Shown here: positions 11,486 to 63,822 of the stretch, in pieces
Layout: every line of letters starts with the position of its first letter
Position numbering within the stretch: position 1 is the stretch's first letter
From: Chinchilla lanigera
Lineage: Eukaryota; Chordata; Mammalia; Rodentia; Chinchillidae
DNA: 64,000 nt
Direction: 5' to 3'
Assembly (NCBI RefSeq): GCF_000276665.1
Contig: NW_004955437.1
Span: 3,819,303-3,883,302 of the forward strand
Made by a program: the position numbers and the translations under genes
The notes under the pieces: generated by a model
What the model was told of the DNA's origin: nothing
What the model saw: only the letters and a program-made list of their open reading frames with translations
Database searches by the model: none

Positions 11486-12639
11486 ATTGGTGCTTATTAA
11501 GTCAACAGAAGGTTAGAGGAGCCATTTATGGCCGTGGAAAGGAAAGGAATCACAGGATCACTTACAGACCCTGCACACTGCTAAATCTTGCCAGGTCATT
11601 GCTTGTTCTTCATTCTGTTGGGGAAAATCCAAATTGGTGTTCTGAGGGAAGTTCTGGTGCAGTTATTTGTGTTCCTGCTGTCTGTGGTCGTGGCTTTGAG
11701 GCAGCGGGCGCCTCACCTTGTGAAGAGCTTTCCTCTCCTGTCCCCTGGGCAGACTGTAAGGCTCGTGTATCTGCCTGCACGTAAGCCCAGGCAATCTGCA
11801 GGCAGGCGCCGGTCATGGCGCAGAAACACACACTTCCTACATCCCCGGGCCCGTCCCAGCTCTGCCGAGAGCTCCAGTCAGCTTTGGGAGATTTTGACCA
11901 AAGAATATGGAGCTTATTGTGTAATGTTTGAACATACTTCAGATTTCCTTCTGGGTTAGCTCTGCGAGAGCTGGTCTGTACTCTCCTCCCCCTTCTACGC
12001 ATAATGAACCCGGGCACTTTGGCGTTATGACAGTAGTCTCTATTGCTGGGTGCCCTCAGAAGAGAACCCTCTGAAACCTACCATTATATTTTTGTAAAGA
12101 TGTTGATTGATGATGATTAGGACATTTTTGCCGCATCATACAGTGTCTCCTGCATAAACACACACTGGAGGAGCTTTTCTCTGGTTTTATTGAGGGAATA
12201 ATTATGCCTCTTCAGTTCTCCCGAGTACCTGGTTTGTTTTTATGTATGGCTCCTGTGACTCAGGTCCTAACTGGTTGTGTCCTCTTTCATGATGGTTGTA
12301 ATGGGCTCGGGGCCAAATCTGAGGTCCATCTCGAATGGGTATTTACTAAGCAAGAACCTCATGGTATGTGCTAACCTCGCCCACAGACTTTTTAATTCGA
12401 TTAATATTTATCTTATTTTGTCCCCTTAAGCATTTAGTGTTTTGTCAGATTTCACCTATGCAGTCCCAGGCTGCTTTAAATTCACTGTGGAGTAAAGTAC
12501 TGGATATGTAAGGAAATTTAGAAGTTAAACAGAATTACATTAGAGCATATTAAGATCCCCAGTAAGCCGGCCTTTTCCTGGGGGGAGGGTGGCAAAACTG
12601 AGGAGGCAACTTGGAAAGCAAACAGGGCTTTTTTTTCTG

Positions 12640-12804
12640 TTTGCAGTGCTAGGGATTGGATGCAGGTAGTGCTGAGATATATCCCCAGCCTTTCTAAAAT
12701 TTTTTCTTTTGGAAAAATTTTGCCCAGGGTGGCCTTTGGCTTTTGATCCTCCTGCCTCAGCCTCTGAAGTAGCAGGAATTACAGGCATGTGCTGCTACGC
12801 GCGG
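12640..12804 (-). mobile_element. Old B1-dID composite SINE
   Basis: An antisense ID fragment (GCTGAGATATATCCCCAGCC), a linker AAAATTTTTTCTTTTGG, then a monomeric antisense B1 unit ending GTGCTGCTACGCGCGGC. Confidence 0.55.
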
Positions 12805-13402
12805 CGACAGCATTCAGTTTTATCTAATGCATATTACTATGCTCAGGGCAGTGTATCCTCAGTCAGCAGTTAGATGAGTGACACTGACACCCTCATATTT
12901 GTAACAAGCACCTTTAATACGTTGTATATGTGTTCTTGTAGTTTTTCTTACCCTACCCATCATTTTGTAAAATGTGAGCTAAATTTATAACTTTGGGAGG
13001 TTTGTGTGAATTCACAGTTGGGGGGGAAAACTTGTTAAACAATGTATCTTGCTTTTTAGTTGGAGAACCTAATTATCATAAAGATAGTTCCATTTCTTGA
13101 TGCTGCTCATGAAAATGGGGTCTATTTGTAATATGAGTTTTAAAAATGTGATTAAGAGGTAGGTATCTTCCCAACTGGTAAGACTGGTAAGTGAATCATT
13201 AAAGGCAAAACCAATAGTCTCATCGCCGGCCCCAGCTTGTATCCTAAAAGAGAATGAGCATTGAAGTTAGGCGTGAACCCCAACTGCATACTAAATATAT
13301 GATCTTAAGGGACTTGTTAATGTTTCTGACCATTGATTGGGTCCTTCTTTCCTTGGAAAATAAGTGTAACTACTTCATCAAGTTCTTTTTAAAACGATTT
13401 TC

Positions 13403-13560
13403 TTTTTTTTTTTTTTTTTTTTTTGAGACAGGGTCTCACTATGTAGTTCAGACTGGCCTTGAGCTCACTATGTAGCCCAGGCTTGCCTTGAATTTACAGA
13501 GACCCTCCTGCCTCAGCCTCCTGATTGCTGGGATTACAGGCATGTTCCACTACACCTGGC
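13403..13560 (-). mobile_element. B1-like SINE
   Basis: Antisense copy with a 21-base T run and the end CACTACACCTGGC. Confidence 0.88.
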
Positions 13561-13943
13561 AAAAAAAATTTTTTAAAAAAGAAATTTCTGCTTTTGGTAA
13601 CTCTAATTTAGGACAAAATGTATAATTTTCCTTCTCCAAATACTGCTTTGATTTGTGGGAGAAGCAAGGAGCTAGGAAGAGTATGTAACTGCTTTAGGAG
13701 TTGGGGTGAGGCAGGGATGGGTCATACATTCCTTGCTTTGGGGGCTTTTACTATAGGGGTTGCTAACTAGTAAGTAGACAGCAGTTTCTTTGAACGATTC
13801 CTGCTTGTCTCTTTTGCAAGTAAGAATGTTTTAAAGGTGGGAGTGTATGTCCTCTGAAGGAAAAATTAATCTGTTCTAAGGAAGACATGCAATTATGGAA
13901 GAGTTGGTGTGCTTGGAGTTATCCATTATACTTGTATATATTT

Positions 13944-13985
13944 GTATTGTGTGTGTGTGCACGCGCGTGTGTGAGCGAGCAAGAG
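13944..13985. repeat. GT/GC-rich dinucleotide tract
   Basis: GTGTGTGTGTGCACGCGCGTGTGTGAGCGAGC, an imperfect alternating purine-pyrimidine run. Confidence 0.85.
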
Positions 13986-14677
13986 AGACTGTTAATGGAA
14001 TGGCTATAATTCCTATCAATAAGAAGGATTGCATAATTGGATATACAGTTAATGAAATTATTGTGACAGATTTAAAAATTGTTTAGTAAAATAAAAATAT
14101 TTATGCTTTAGGGATACAGGATACAAATCTGTGTATCACTATTATAGTCATGCAAACATCACTTGAAGGAAATGTCATTGTTAATGTGGTTTCCTTAGAG
14201 TGCTTCTTCGGGTGACCAAAACAAAGATAATTTATGCTTCTAACTTTACTAATGACCTTATTAAAAGGTGTAAGCTCATTTAAAAAAAAAAAACAAAGGA
14301 TAGAAGTGTATAATATGGTAAAAGTCTGGCGTGCACTGGGCATTTCTGTGAGTAGGTGTGTAGACCTGTGAGAGCACAGATTTTCCCACCAGAGACAGGG
14401 TCATTCTTTCCTTCTCAAACTTGCTCTTTGTGGTGTTAGTGACACAGCACGTACGCACAGCTCTCTGGAGGCCCTGGCTGATTGCTGCAATACGTGAGAC
14501 ATGCCATCATTTATTTACACAGTTCCCTATTGAATGTGAGGGTAATTTCTCGTTTTGTTCTTGTAAACAGGTTTCAGTGGACATTTATTATTTCAAACCC
14601 AACTCTTTTGAAACCAGCTTATACATTTTTATGCATAAATTTTTTTTGTTGTTTTTTTTTTGTTTTTTGGTTTTTCT

Positions 14678-14752
14678 CCGGTACCGGGAACCAAACTCAC
14701 GACCTTGCGCTTGCCAGGCAGGCGCTTTGCCACTGAGCTAAATCCCCAGCCC
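14678..14752 (-). mobile_element. ID-like SINE with long target duplication
   Basis: Antisense copy flanked by TTTTTATGCATAAATTTT on both sides (about 14626 and 14754), which marks a comparatively recent insertion. Confidence 0.93.
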
Positions 14753-15217
14753 CTTTTTATGCATAAATTTTAAAAACCAAACTCATCTTTTTAAACCCAA
14801 CATTTCAAAAGTGATCAGTTATCTATAATTATACTATTTTATTGCACATTCTTTGCATTATGTATATTTTATCATCCCAGTTAGATGGTAAGTTCTTTGA
14901 CATCAGGTGCTAAAATGTTGTTTTTGTTTTTGTTTTTGTTTTTTTTTTTGCATCCATAGGGAATAACATGTAGGATATCTCAGTAAGTACTTGTGAGGTG
15001 GTATTTTTACATTTGTAAGATGGCACATCACTGCCTTTTAGGTTCACAAAGAATAGTAGAACTTCAGGAACTGAAAACTTCCCCAAGGTTAAGTCGTAGA
15101 GGCAGGGTGGAAGTTTCTTCTTAGGAAGTATCTTTCATTAATATTGCCTAAGTGCAATTAAGATCACAACACCATTTCCTTCGGAAATACAATTAGTTAT
15201 AGTAGGAAGCATTTTAC

Positions 15218-15389
15218 CCGGGCATGGTGGCACATGCCTGTAATCCCAGCACTCAGGAGGCTGAGGCAGGAGGATCTTTCCAAGTTCAAGATCAGGAGAC
15301 CAGCCTGGGCTACAAAGTGAGCTCAAGGCCAGCATGAACTGCATAGTGAAACTCTGTCTCAAAAAGACAAAAAAAAAAAAAAAAAAAAA
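15218..15389 (+). mobile_element. B1-like SINE
   Basis: Sense copy with long A tail. AGTAGGAAGC(A/G)TTTTA flanks both ends. Confidence 0.93.
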
Positions 15390-15474
15390 GTAGGAAGCGT
15401 TTTAGAAGAGAAACAGTCTGTGCTACTAGAACAAATGGGCTGCAAGTCGAACTTGCATATCCGTTAGAGCTCAT

Positions 15475-15575
15475 GACTGAAGCGAATTACTTGGCTTGGA
15501 ATCCCAACGCTGCCATTTTTAAAAACAGTGCCTAGCAATGATAAGTACTCAATAAATGTTAGTTTTTAAGCATTC
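15475..15575 (+). mobile_element. MIR fragment, internally deleted
   Basis: Joins GGAATCCCAACGCTGCCA to CAGTGCCTAGCAATGATAAG and CTCAATAAATGTT, the order of MIR with its middle lost. Confidence 0.6.
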
Positions 15576-15817
15576 ATGTAAATTGCTTGTTAGATGCTAT
15601 TGAATTCAGCAAAATTGATAGTTAAATGGTGAGTTTTTTTTTCTTGTTTTGAAATAGCTGCGTTATTAGCTTTTGTGAATGTACCACAGGCTGGGCAGTA
15701 TTGCAGTGCTGTACTACAGCAGTCAATAAAACAAGTAAACTTGCTGCCCTCAAGCTGCTTGGGATGAGCAGGAAAGGCAGAAAGCCAGGTAGAAAGGTAA
15801 AAAACTCAAGTATTATT

Positions 15818-15967
15818 GTTTTGTTTTGTTTGAGACAGGGTCTTGCTATGCAGTTCAGGCTGGCCTTGAGCTCACTTTGTAGCCCAGGCTGGTCTCAAAC
15901 TCGCAAGGATCCTCCTGCCTCAGCCTCTCAAGTGCTGCGATTACAGGTGTGCGCCACCACGCCGGGC
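15818..15967 (-). mobile_element. B1-like SINE
   Basis: Antisense copy with a TCAAGTATTATT target duplication at both ends. Confidence 0.92.
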
Positions 15968-16079
15968 TTCAAGTATTATTTAATACTTGAGCTTGACCAC
16001 AAATCAACTCTTGCCCAAATCCGCCATAAAAGTTATCACCTTTAATCCTAACAGATGGCCCATAGATTAGATATAAACA

Positions 16080-16198
16080 TTACCTTCATTTCATATATGA
16101 GGTTGGAAGAAGTTAATTAAGTTCTTCCAGCCTCTACAGCTGCTAGTGGCAGAACTGGACTGAAAACCCAGGTAGTCGAATCCCAAAGCCTTGGGGAT
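16080..16198 (-). mobile_element. MIR fragment
   Basis: Antisense MIR core: ATGAGGTTGGAAGAAG, then TAGTGGCAGAACTGGACTG and AAAACCCAGGTAGTC. Confidence 0.7.
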
Positions 16199-16229
16199 AT
16201 TTAACCACTCTCCTGGGTTGTACGTAAAG

Positions 16230-16860
16230 ATGTGCTAACAGTACGTGATTGTTGGGGTCTGCAGGGCCCTGATGAACCCTGCCCGCCTGTCCCCGAGTGG
16301 ATGTTGGAGTCACATAGCGGTAAAAGCCTGCACCTTGTTACTATACGGCTGCTGCGGAGGCTGCGTGGGCAGGCCACCCGGTGGGCTTCTGACTTCTCCC
16401 TCAGTGCGCTGAGCGTGCGTGCCCAGTCACAGGCAGGCCTGCTGGGAGCCCGCTGTCCGGCAGGGCAGTGCAGGAGGAGAGGAGGTGCCCGCAGAGACAG
16501 GCCGCTTGGAGGTGGAGAGCTGAGGGGGGCCGGGTCATATCCGCGCCTTGGCCGTTTCCCCACTGGCGAGCCAGTTTGGAGAAGAGCAGACGTGGACTTG
16601 GTCCTTCGGAGCGCGAAGTCGCTGTGCTGTGGGTCAGGAGGAGGAGGAGGAGGAGCGGGAGTCAGAGCCCCCTTCCCGCGACGTGAGCTGCTGAGGAGGG
16701 AGCGGTGAAGGTGTTGATTCGTGCCTCTCCGAGGGGGCCGCCAGACCAGTCCTGGGGGGAGGAGGAGTTGTAGTCACGGGGTGGAGCGAGGGCGAAGAGA
16801 GTCTCAGGAACCAGGAACAGCCGGTCCGGAATGGTTTCAGGAACTGAAAGGGGCCGGCAT
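16230..16860. other. CpG-rich segment in intron 1
   Basis: CpG dinucleotides are clearly denser here than in the surrounding intron (GCGCTGAGCGTGCGTGCC, GGAGCGCGAAGTCGCTG, CCCGCGACGTGAG and similar), with a GGA repeat at about 16640. A 158-codon frame crosses it without recognisable domains or codon-level sign of coding. It may be a regulatory element or a remnant of an old GC-rich repeat. Confidence 0.4.
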
Positions 16861-18105
16861 GTTCCGATCTTAGTGGCGGGCGTGGGGAGTGGGGCAGGGC
16901 GGGGGTTGTGGTGTTATTGGGGTCAGATCACCTGGGCCTTGCAGCCCGGATAGGAAATCTGCATTTTACTCCGTATGCCAGAGAAATTCCTTGAAGGGCG
17001 CAAAGCACCGAGTGCCGTAGTCTGCTGCGTTTAAAGGATCCTAATGGGTGCTGGTACCGAATATATTAGAAGAGGGCAAAACAGGAAGCAGAGTCCAGTA
17101 CGAGAAGGCAGACTGGGGCTGCGGATTGCACGGACCGGGACTGAAGTGGGGAAGTTCAGAGAAGTTGAATTTGAGTATTTTGTTGCTACACACCGCAATG
17201 CTTGCTGGTAGATTTGGATGGTGGTGCCTGGGGGGGGTGCTGGAGGGCAAGGGAGAAAGGAAAGGTGACGCTCAGATTTCTGCCTGACTGCGTGGACTGT
17301 CGCTTACTGCACGATGAAAGAGACAGAGCAGTAGCTTGGGCGTTTGGAACTTGCTAAGTTTAAGGTGCTGTCTGGCAGTCAGCTCAGAGGAGAGATCTTA
17401 GTAAGAGACCTGCGTTAGGGAGCTTTCAGTATCTAGACAGCATCTCATTTGAAGCCCTGGGTATAGACGAGAGCATGTAGAAGGACGGAGTCGGGGAGCG
17501 GAGGGAGAGCCCAGGGCCTGTCCTGAAGAGCCTCCTCATGTGGAGCTGGCATAGAGGAAGTACATGAATGGACACAGAGAAAGGTTTATGTAGCTCACAG
17601 TGTGTAGGGCTTTCAGCCCATAATCGGCTGCCTCCGAGGCGGGGTGTCATGGCGGAGAAGCATCAAAGAGGAGAAACAGTTCGCGGTGGGCAGAAAGTAG
17701 CAAAGCAAGCAAGGGGTCACCACAGCTCTTTCTGTCCCTTATCCTGGCTATTTAGAGGAGGTAGCACTCACACCCTTAATCCTAGTGCCCTTGAACCTAG
17801 CATCGCACCATGACTCAGTCACACCCTCTAGATCCAGCCGCCTCTGAAAAAGCCCCATCTATGACTGCATGTAAGGGGAGACATCTAGACACAACCAAAC
17901 AGGTGCTTCCTAAACCATAAGCAGTAGGAATAACCCATTGATCTTGTCAAGATATAGATACTACTTCAGGACCTGGGATCCTGTATTTCTTTCATCCTCT
18001 CAGATCTTGCTAATGCTTCTAGTCCCTGGAATGCACGTCAAATAGCAGAGGTACTAGTTAGGGGTTCTTTATATTTTGTTTTGTTTTTGTTTTTTTGATT
18101 TTTTT

Positions 18106-18181
18106 TCGGTACTGGGAATCAAACTCACGACATCGCGCTTACCAGGCAGGCGCTGTGCCGCTGAGCTAAATCCCGAGCCCC
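18106..18181 (-). mobile_element. ID-like SINE
   Basis: Antisense copy CGGTACTGGGAATCAAACTC to GCTAAATCCCGAGCCCC. Confidence 0.88.
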
Positions 18182-18185
18182 TCAG

Positions 18186-18372
18186 TGAGTGGGTCTTAAA
18201 CCTTAGTGTGTGTTGGAATCAAATAAAAGACTTGAGAAGATACAGACTGCTGGGCCCCCTTTGAAGTTTAATTCAGTAGCTCTGGATGACGCCTGAGAAT
18301 GTGTAGTTCTTAGAAATTTCCAGGTGAGACACGCTGCTGGTTCCCGTGCTCCGGGAACCTCTGGAGAACTTC
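18186..18372 (+). mobile_element. MER5A-type hAT MITE
   Basis: Ordered blocks CTTAAACCTTAGTGTGTGTTGG, ACTGCTGGGCCCCC, AATTCAGTAGCTCTGG, GCCTGAGAATGTG, TTTCCAGGTGAGAC and GCTGCTGGTTCC follow the MER5A consensus; some are given in part. Confidence 0.7.
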
Positions 18373-19061
18373 CTGGTGGTGAGCCGGCGAGGGACGTTGC
18401 TCGGTGAGGATGGGAAATAACTAGAACACAGAATTGCCGGGAGGAGCCAGGCAGTAGAGAGAGGACAACTGATGCTGCAGTGAAGAAGCGAAGTCCTTGA
18501 GAAGGTGGAGGGTTGCGGTGGGTCCTGAGCGTGTGTGGAGGGCCTGGCTGCAGTGCTGAGAAGGAGCGCAAGTCCACAGCAAGCGGGGAGATGGGGGAGT
18601 GGGTCCAGGTGGCTTTGTAGGTTCCGCGCTGCACAGAGGGCCCCTGGGTGCTTTCTCTTTTCTCAGGGAGGGCGAGAGCAGCTGCTGAGGGCGGGAGTGA
18701 GTTGGGATTTTGAGGAAGATGCAGAATGGTCACTTGGGAGAAGGCAGATGAGCTTGTTAGGGAAGACTGACACTGTCAAGAGCCTATTTGAAGTTAAGGT
18801 CAGAAATTAAAAATGCAACCAATCTGCCCGATCCTGCACTCTTTTTTTTTTTTTTTTTCCTTCAACCACAGTCAGTTCTTTGCATTCAGACATGGGGAAT
18901 TGAATGGTTGAGGTCATCTAAGGTTAGATTTTATCCAGATGAGAACATCGCATGGGGAGAGGGCGGGAGGGCGGGATGGAGGGAGGGAGAGAAGCCGTTG
19001 TTGTCCTTGAGGAAAAAGAGAAAGGAGGACAGGAGAGGGCTGAAGGATAGAAACGGCAGTT

Positions 19062-19171
19062 GGGGCTGGGGATTTAGCTCAGCGGCAAAGCGCCTGCCTG
19101 GCAAGCGCAAGGTCGTGAGTTCGGTTCCCAGTACCGGAGAAAAACCAAAAAAAAAAAAAAAAAAAAAAAAA
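19062..19171 (+). mobile_element. ID-like SINE
   Basis: Sense copy close to the apparent family consensus, with about 30 A residues as tail and GGCAGT at both flanks. Confidence 0.93.
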
Positions 19172-20104
19172 GGGCAGTGATGACTAGGGCAACATGTTGT
19201 TGTAGTCAAGGACAAGTAAACTAGAAGCAAGCTGGAAGGGACAGGAAGATTGACGGAAACGGTGCCAGCTGCCCGAGTTTTGCAGGGAGGGCAGTTCGGG
19301 TGGGGGTAGCGGAGCCCGGGGTGCACCTGAAGGTGGCTGAGCGAGGTGGGGTTTCCTAGAGCGGTCAGGAAACAGGACACTGGATGCGCCCTCCATCTGC
19401 GTGCTGACGTTGCCAAGAACGATGACAGAACTTGGGGGTGGGGAGAGAGTTTTAACTGGGAACAAACTTTTTAGAGAATGACGGGAAATTCCAGGTCAGG
19501 AGATAACGGCCGCAGAGAGGAGTGGTGTGTCAGGACTGTGAGCAGGGGCTTTTGGAGGACAGACGGGGAGCGGTGGTCTTGAAGAAGCGTGGGCTGGCCC
19601 TGAGAACAACCCATCCCACGGGCCCCCCATGGTCCCTGGGCTGCCGGAGCATGCTCTTCCAGCAGGCCTGGGAGAGACGCTCAGCCTCGTTCAGCAAAGC
19701 AATGGAGGGAAGGTGAGAAAGGTAGAGGGACGTACCTCACGCTGGGAGGGGAGCACGAAGACACATGTGAAAGAAAGGGAGCTTCCTGGATTTCGCAGTC
19801 ATAAAATCCGGTTTGTTGGGGACGGAGTTGGTAATGACAGATGATCGGAGTCAGGCGGGCGGTGGACGGGGATGACAGGAAGGCGAGGCAGGGTAGGTGG
19901 GCACAGTCTCTAACAGTCCTGGCAATGCATATCACATTTCTTGCTGTGGCTGTCCCACGGGTCCAGCCTCTGTCCGCGCCCCGACCTCACCCCCGGCCTC
20001 GCCTGGCAGCCCTGGCTCCGCCCCGGGCCCACCAGCAAGCACCTTCTCCTCCCGCTTCTTGTCTCATTTGCGCTTGGTCTTCTGGGAGGCGGCTGCGTGA
20101 GACC

Positions 20105-20265
20105 AGCTGAGTGCGCTCTGGATCCAGCCTCGCGGCTTTGCCCTCAGTGTCCTGGGGAAATGATGCTTACTTTGAGGGATTAAAAGAGCCAATTTAAGGA
20201 AAATAATGGAAAACACTCAGAACAGTTCCTTGTATGTGGTAAAGACCCAGCAATGTTAGTTTTAC
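20105..20265 (+). mobile_element. MIR fragment
   Basis: GCTCTGGATCCAGCCTCGCG, TGCCCTCAGTGTCCTGGGG, and AACACTCAGAACAGTTCC follow the MIR order on the sense strand. Confidence 0.6.
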
Positions 20266-21103
20266 TGTGATTGTTTCTTCTGGGTGAAGCTCATTTTCCT
20301 TTTCAACTTTACAATGTTGCCTCCTCCTCACTGTTCACTTCTGAGCCCGGTGTGTTTCCTAGCTGAAGTAACGTAACCGGGCTGGCCTTCTGCGTCTCTG
20401 TCTCTCATCTTGCAGTTTTATTTCATCATAGCATTCACCACTACGTCAAATTGTTTTATCCTCTCTCTCTCCCTCTCCCCCGATCTTTTCCCCTGAGGGC
20501 GGGTATGTTTCCGCTTCTTTCCTACTGCATTTCAGCCTGTAGAAAATGCCAAATACTTTGTCTTCAGTAAATTTTTGCCCAGCTCATTTTCCTGAAAACA
20601 CTGGTTAGAGAGGGCTCTGCTCTGCTGTGCTCAGCCGGCGCATGGTGACAGGGCGGCCCGTGCAGGAGGACGGATGTAACCCAGCTCCGTGTTTATCAGG
20701 AGGTTGGCTCATCTGGATTAGGCAACCAGCTGCCTGTTTTTGCGAAGTATTCAAACACAGCCACCGCTGTCTTTTTGTTTTTGTTTTTTTGAATCATCTT
20801 ATCTGGCTGCTGTCTGGGTGCGACCACAAGTTGAGAGCTTGTGACAGGGTGCATGAACTTTGAAATATTACTCTGTGGCCCTTTACAGAAAAAAAAGAAA
20901 AATTACCAACCCCGATTTAGCCGTATAGAAGAGACTAGAAGAAAATGCCAAAAGTAGTAGAAGCTTTCTTTGGATGGTGGAATTACAGATCTGTTTAGTT
21001 TTTTTCTCTCTGGCTTTTATTTGGCTTTTTGCATTTTTATTATAGCCCACTTAAACGAAACAGCCTTGTAAATATTTAAAAGTGATGTTTAGAGCACTTC
21101 TAA

Positions 21104-62155
<41,052 letters not shown>

Positions 62156-62273
62156 GCGCCTGGTTTGTGTCCTGTCGATCCCAATTCACTGTGAGGGGAA
62201 GGCCTTTTCATGGGAACTCTCCAAATCTCATTCAAGTGCCTCTTGTTGCGAAGATTTCCTCCATGGTGGAAGG

Positions 62274-62325
62274 GGTGTGTGTGCGTGTGTGTGTGCGTGT
62301 TAGTGTGTGCATGTGCATGTCTGTC
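62274..62325 (+). repeat. TG-rich run in 3' UTR
   Basis: Imperfect GTGTGTGCGTGT units about 120 bases after the stop codon; UG-rich in the mRNA. Confidence 0.9.
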
Positions 62326-62742
62326 TTTGTGGAAGGATAGGAGCATAATAGCAGTTACGATTACAGTGACGTTACGTGGAGTTATGGACGCTCACAGCAG
62401 CCTCTCCTGACTCAGGCAGACAAGAGCTGCCATCTTGTTAGGAATGTGTTAGATGCAAAGTAAAAAATATTAAATGCCTCCAATCCCAGTTATGCTTTTG
62501 CCATTCTGGCCTCTCCCGGGGGCCTGTACCTGGGATTCCATCCCCTGTGAAGGAAAGCCTCGTTGCCTTTCTGGTCTTGGCCACACACCACAATACACAG
62601 AGATCCACCTTCTGGCCGCTTCAGGTGTCAGAGGTCCTCCAGCCATGCGTTCAGCCAAAAAGGACCAACCGGCTTCTGTGCGTGAGCCAGTGATAAACTT
62701 GCTCAGTATGGTTCTCAGAACTTGACAGATTATGTTTGAAAC

Positions 62743-62750
62743 TGTAAATA
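62743..62750 (+). promoter_or_regulatory. Candidate Pumilio-binding element in 3' UTR
   Basis: TGTAAATA in the sense strand matches the UGUANAUA consensus of PUM1/PUM2 exactly. Function is not shown. Confidence 0.45.
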
Positions 62751-62855
62751 TGTCTGTGCCTTAAGAGGAGAGAAGTCAGTGTAGCTAGTTCAAAGACTGC
62801 AGCTGCTGAGTTCTGAGCCAGGCAAGTAGCAGGGCTGTTGGACAGCCACTACGAG

Positions 62856-62920
62856 CCGGAAGTCACCGAACCGGAAGCCGCCGGGCAGCCCCCGGAGGCG
62901 GCCATGTCCGCGCATGCTCA
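62856..62920 (+). promoter_or_regulatory. ETS/YY1/NRF1-like motif cluster within the 3' UTR
   Basis: Two CCGGAAG words (62856, 62871), GGCGGCCATGTCC and CGCGCATGCTC lie within 65 bases of CpG-rich DNA, a combination more typical of housekeeping promoters. No open frame or splice site is evident nearby. Confidence 0.3.
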
Positions 62921-63800
62921 GATGTGCATCCTTGCCAAGTGTTGCCGCAGAGGTCCCTGAGTATTGACTTCAGGGTGCACGCGCAGGTTCCTGCTGTCCA
63001 GTGTGCTTCCCGCGTGCTGTCTGTGTCTAGCAGAGCGAGGATGTGTGTGCTGCACGCCTTGTTGTGTGAGCATGCACAGCCGTCAGCCCTGTTCTCCCTG
63101 GGAGGGCCTAGGCCGGGCGAGCCCGCCCAGGAAGTCTTCTCGGGTAGGTCCAGCCCCAGTCACCTCAGCTGATGCAGGGAGGGGGACTTCATGTTCTCTT
63201 CGGCCCCAACACTTGTGTCGCACACACTTGATACTCCAGGTGCTGTTGGTGTGAAAAGAGAGGGCTGCGTAGGTGGGTAGCATTTTCATTCTTGCCATTG
63301 GATTTTTAGCAAACTGGAGAGCTGTCAGGGAGATGATCGGGGCTTTGCCCAGGGATAGCCCGACTCTGGGAAACAGAATGTCCTCTTCACTCCCAGTGCT
63401 AAGAAATGCTCGAAATCAAAGTGGAAAAATTAAAGATTGTGAGGTCAGAAGCTCCTTTTGCTATCTTTCTCTAAATATGGTTTTAAAAAAAAGTCACAAG
63501 GTGTCTTTTCCACCCCTCTATGGAAAGGGTCTTCTTGGCAGCTTACCATTGATTTTTGATGTTTTGATCTTGGTTTGGGGGGCGGAAATAAATTTTCTCA
63601 GAATTTTGTACGTCACAGGGTCCTTTGAGAGTGTGATTCCTTTTGGTGGGAAGAAAAGGGCAAATTATTTTAATATTTTGTATGTTCACCTTTATAAAGA
63701 TGAAATGTGCTCAGGGGTGGAGAAGAATTAATCTCATAACTTTCTGAACTTCAGGCATTTCGTGCTACACGAGGGCCCATATATTTAAGCCTTTTGTGTT

Positions 63801-63806
63801 AATAAA
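63801..63806 (+). terminator. Poly(A) signal of Mapk14
   Basis: Canonical AATAAA followed about 22 bases later by a GT-rich element (TGTTGGCTGTGTG), the expected arrangement for cleavage near 63815-63825. Confidence 0.85.
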
Positions 63807-63822
63807 AAAGTGCAAAGCCAAT

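Larger units (their letters stand above)
62156..63822 (+). other. Mapk14: Mapk14 3' UTR
   Basis: About 1.67 kb from the stop to the likely cleavage zone. It contains a TG-rich run soon after the stop (62274-62325), a Pumilio-type UGUAAAUA at 62743, a short CpG-rich cluster with ETS/YY1/NRF1-like words at 62856-62920, and AATAAA at 63801. A second AATAAA occurs at 63587 and may be a weaker upstream site. No SINE is present. Confidence 0.9.

Noticed and set aside
16232..16708. 158-codon open frame in intron 1
   Set aside because: It lies in CpG-rich sequence where stops are rare, overlaps another open frame on the opposite strand, and shows no domain, splice signal or conserved feature.
18203..18733. 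176-codon minus-strand open frame
   Set aside because: It spans a MER5-type MITE and purine-rich decayed repeat; composition alone explains the frame.
19062..19139. tRNA-like box A and box B sequence
   Set aside because: It is one of dozens of ID-like SINE copies with an A tail and target duplications, not a tRNA gene; there is no proper acceptor stem.
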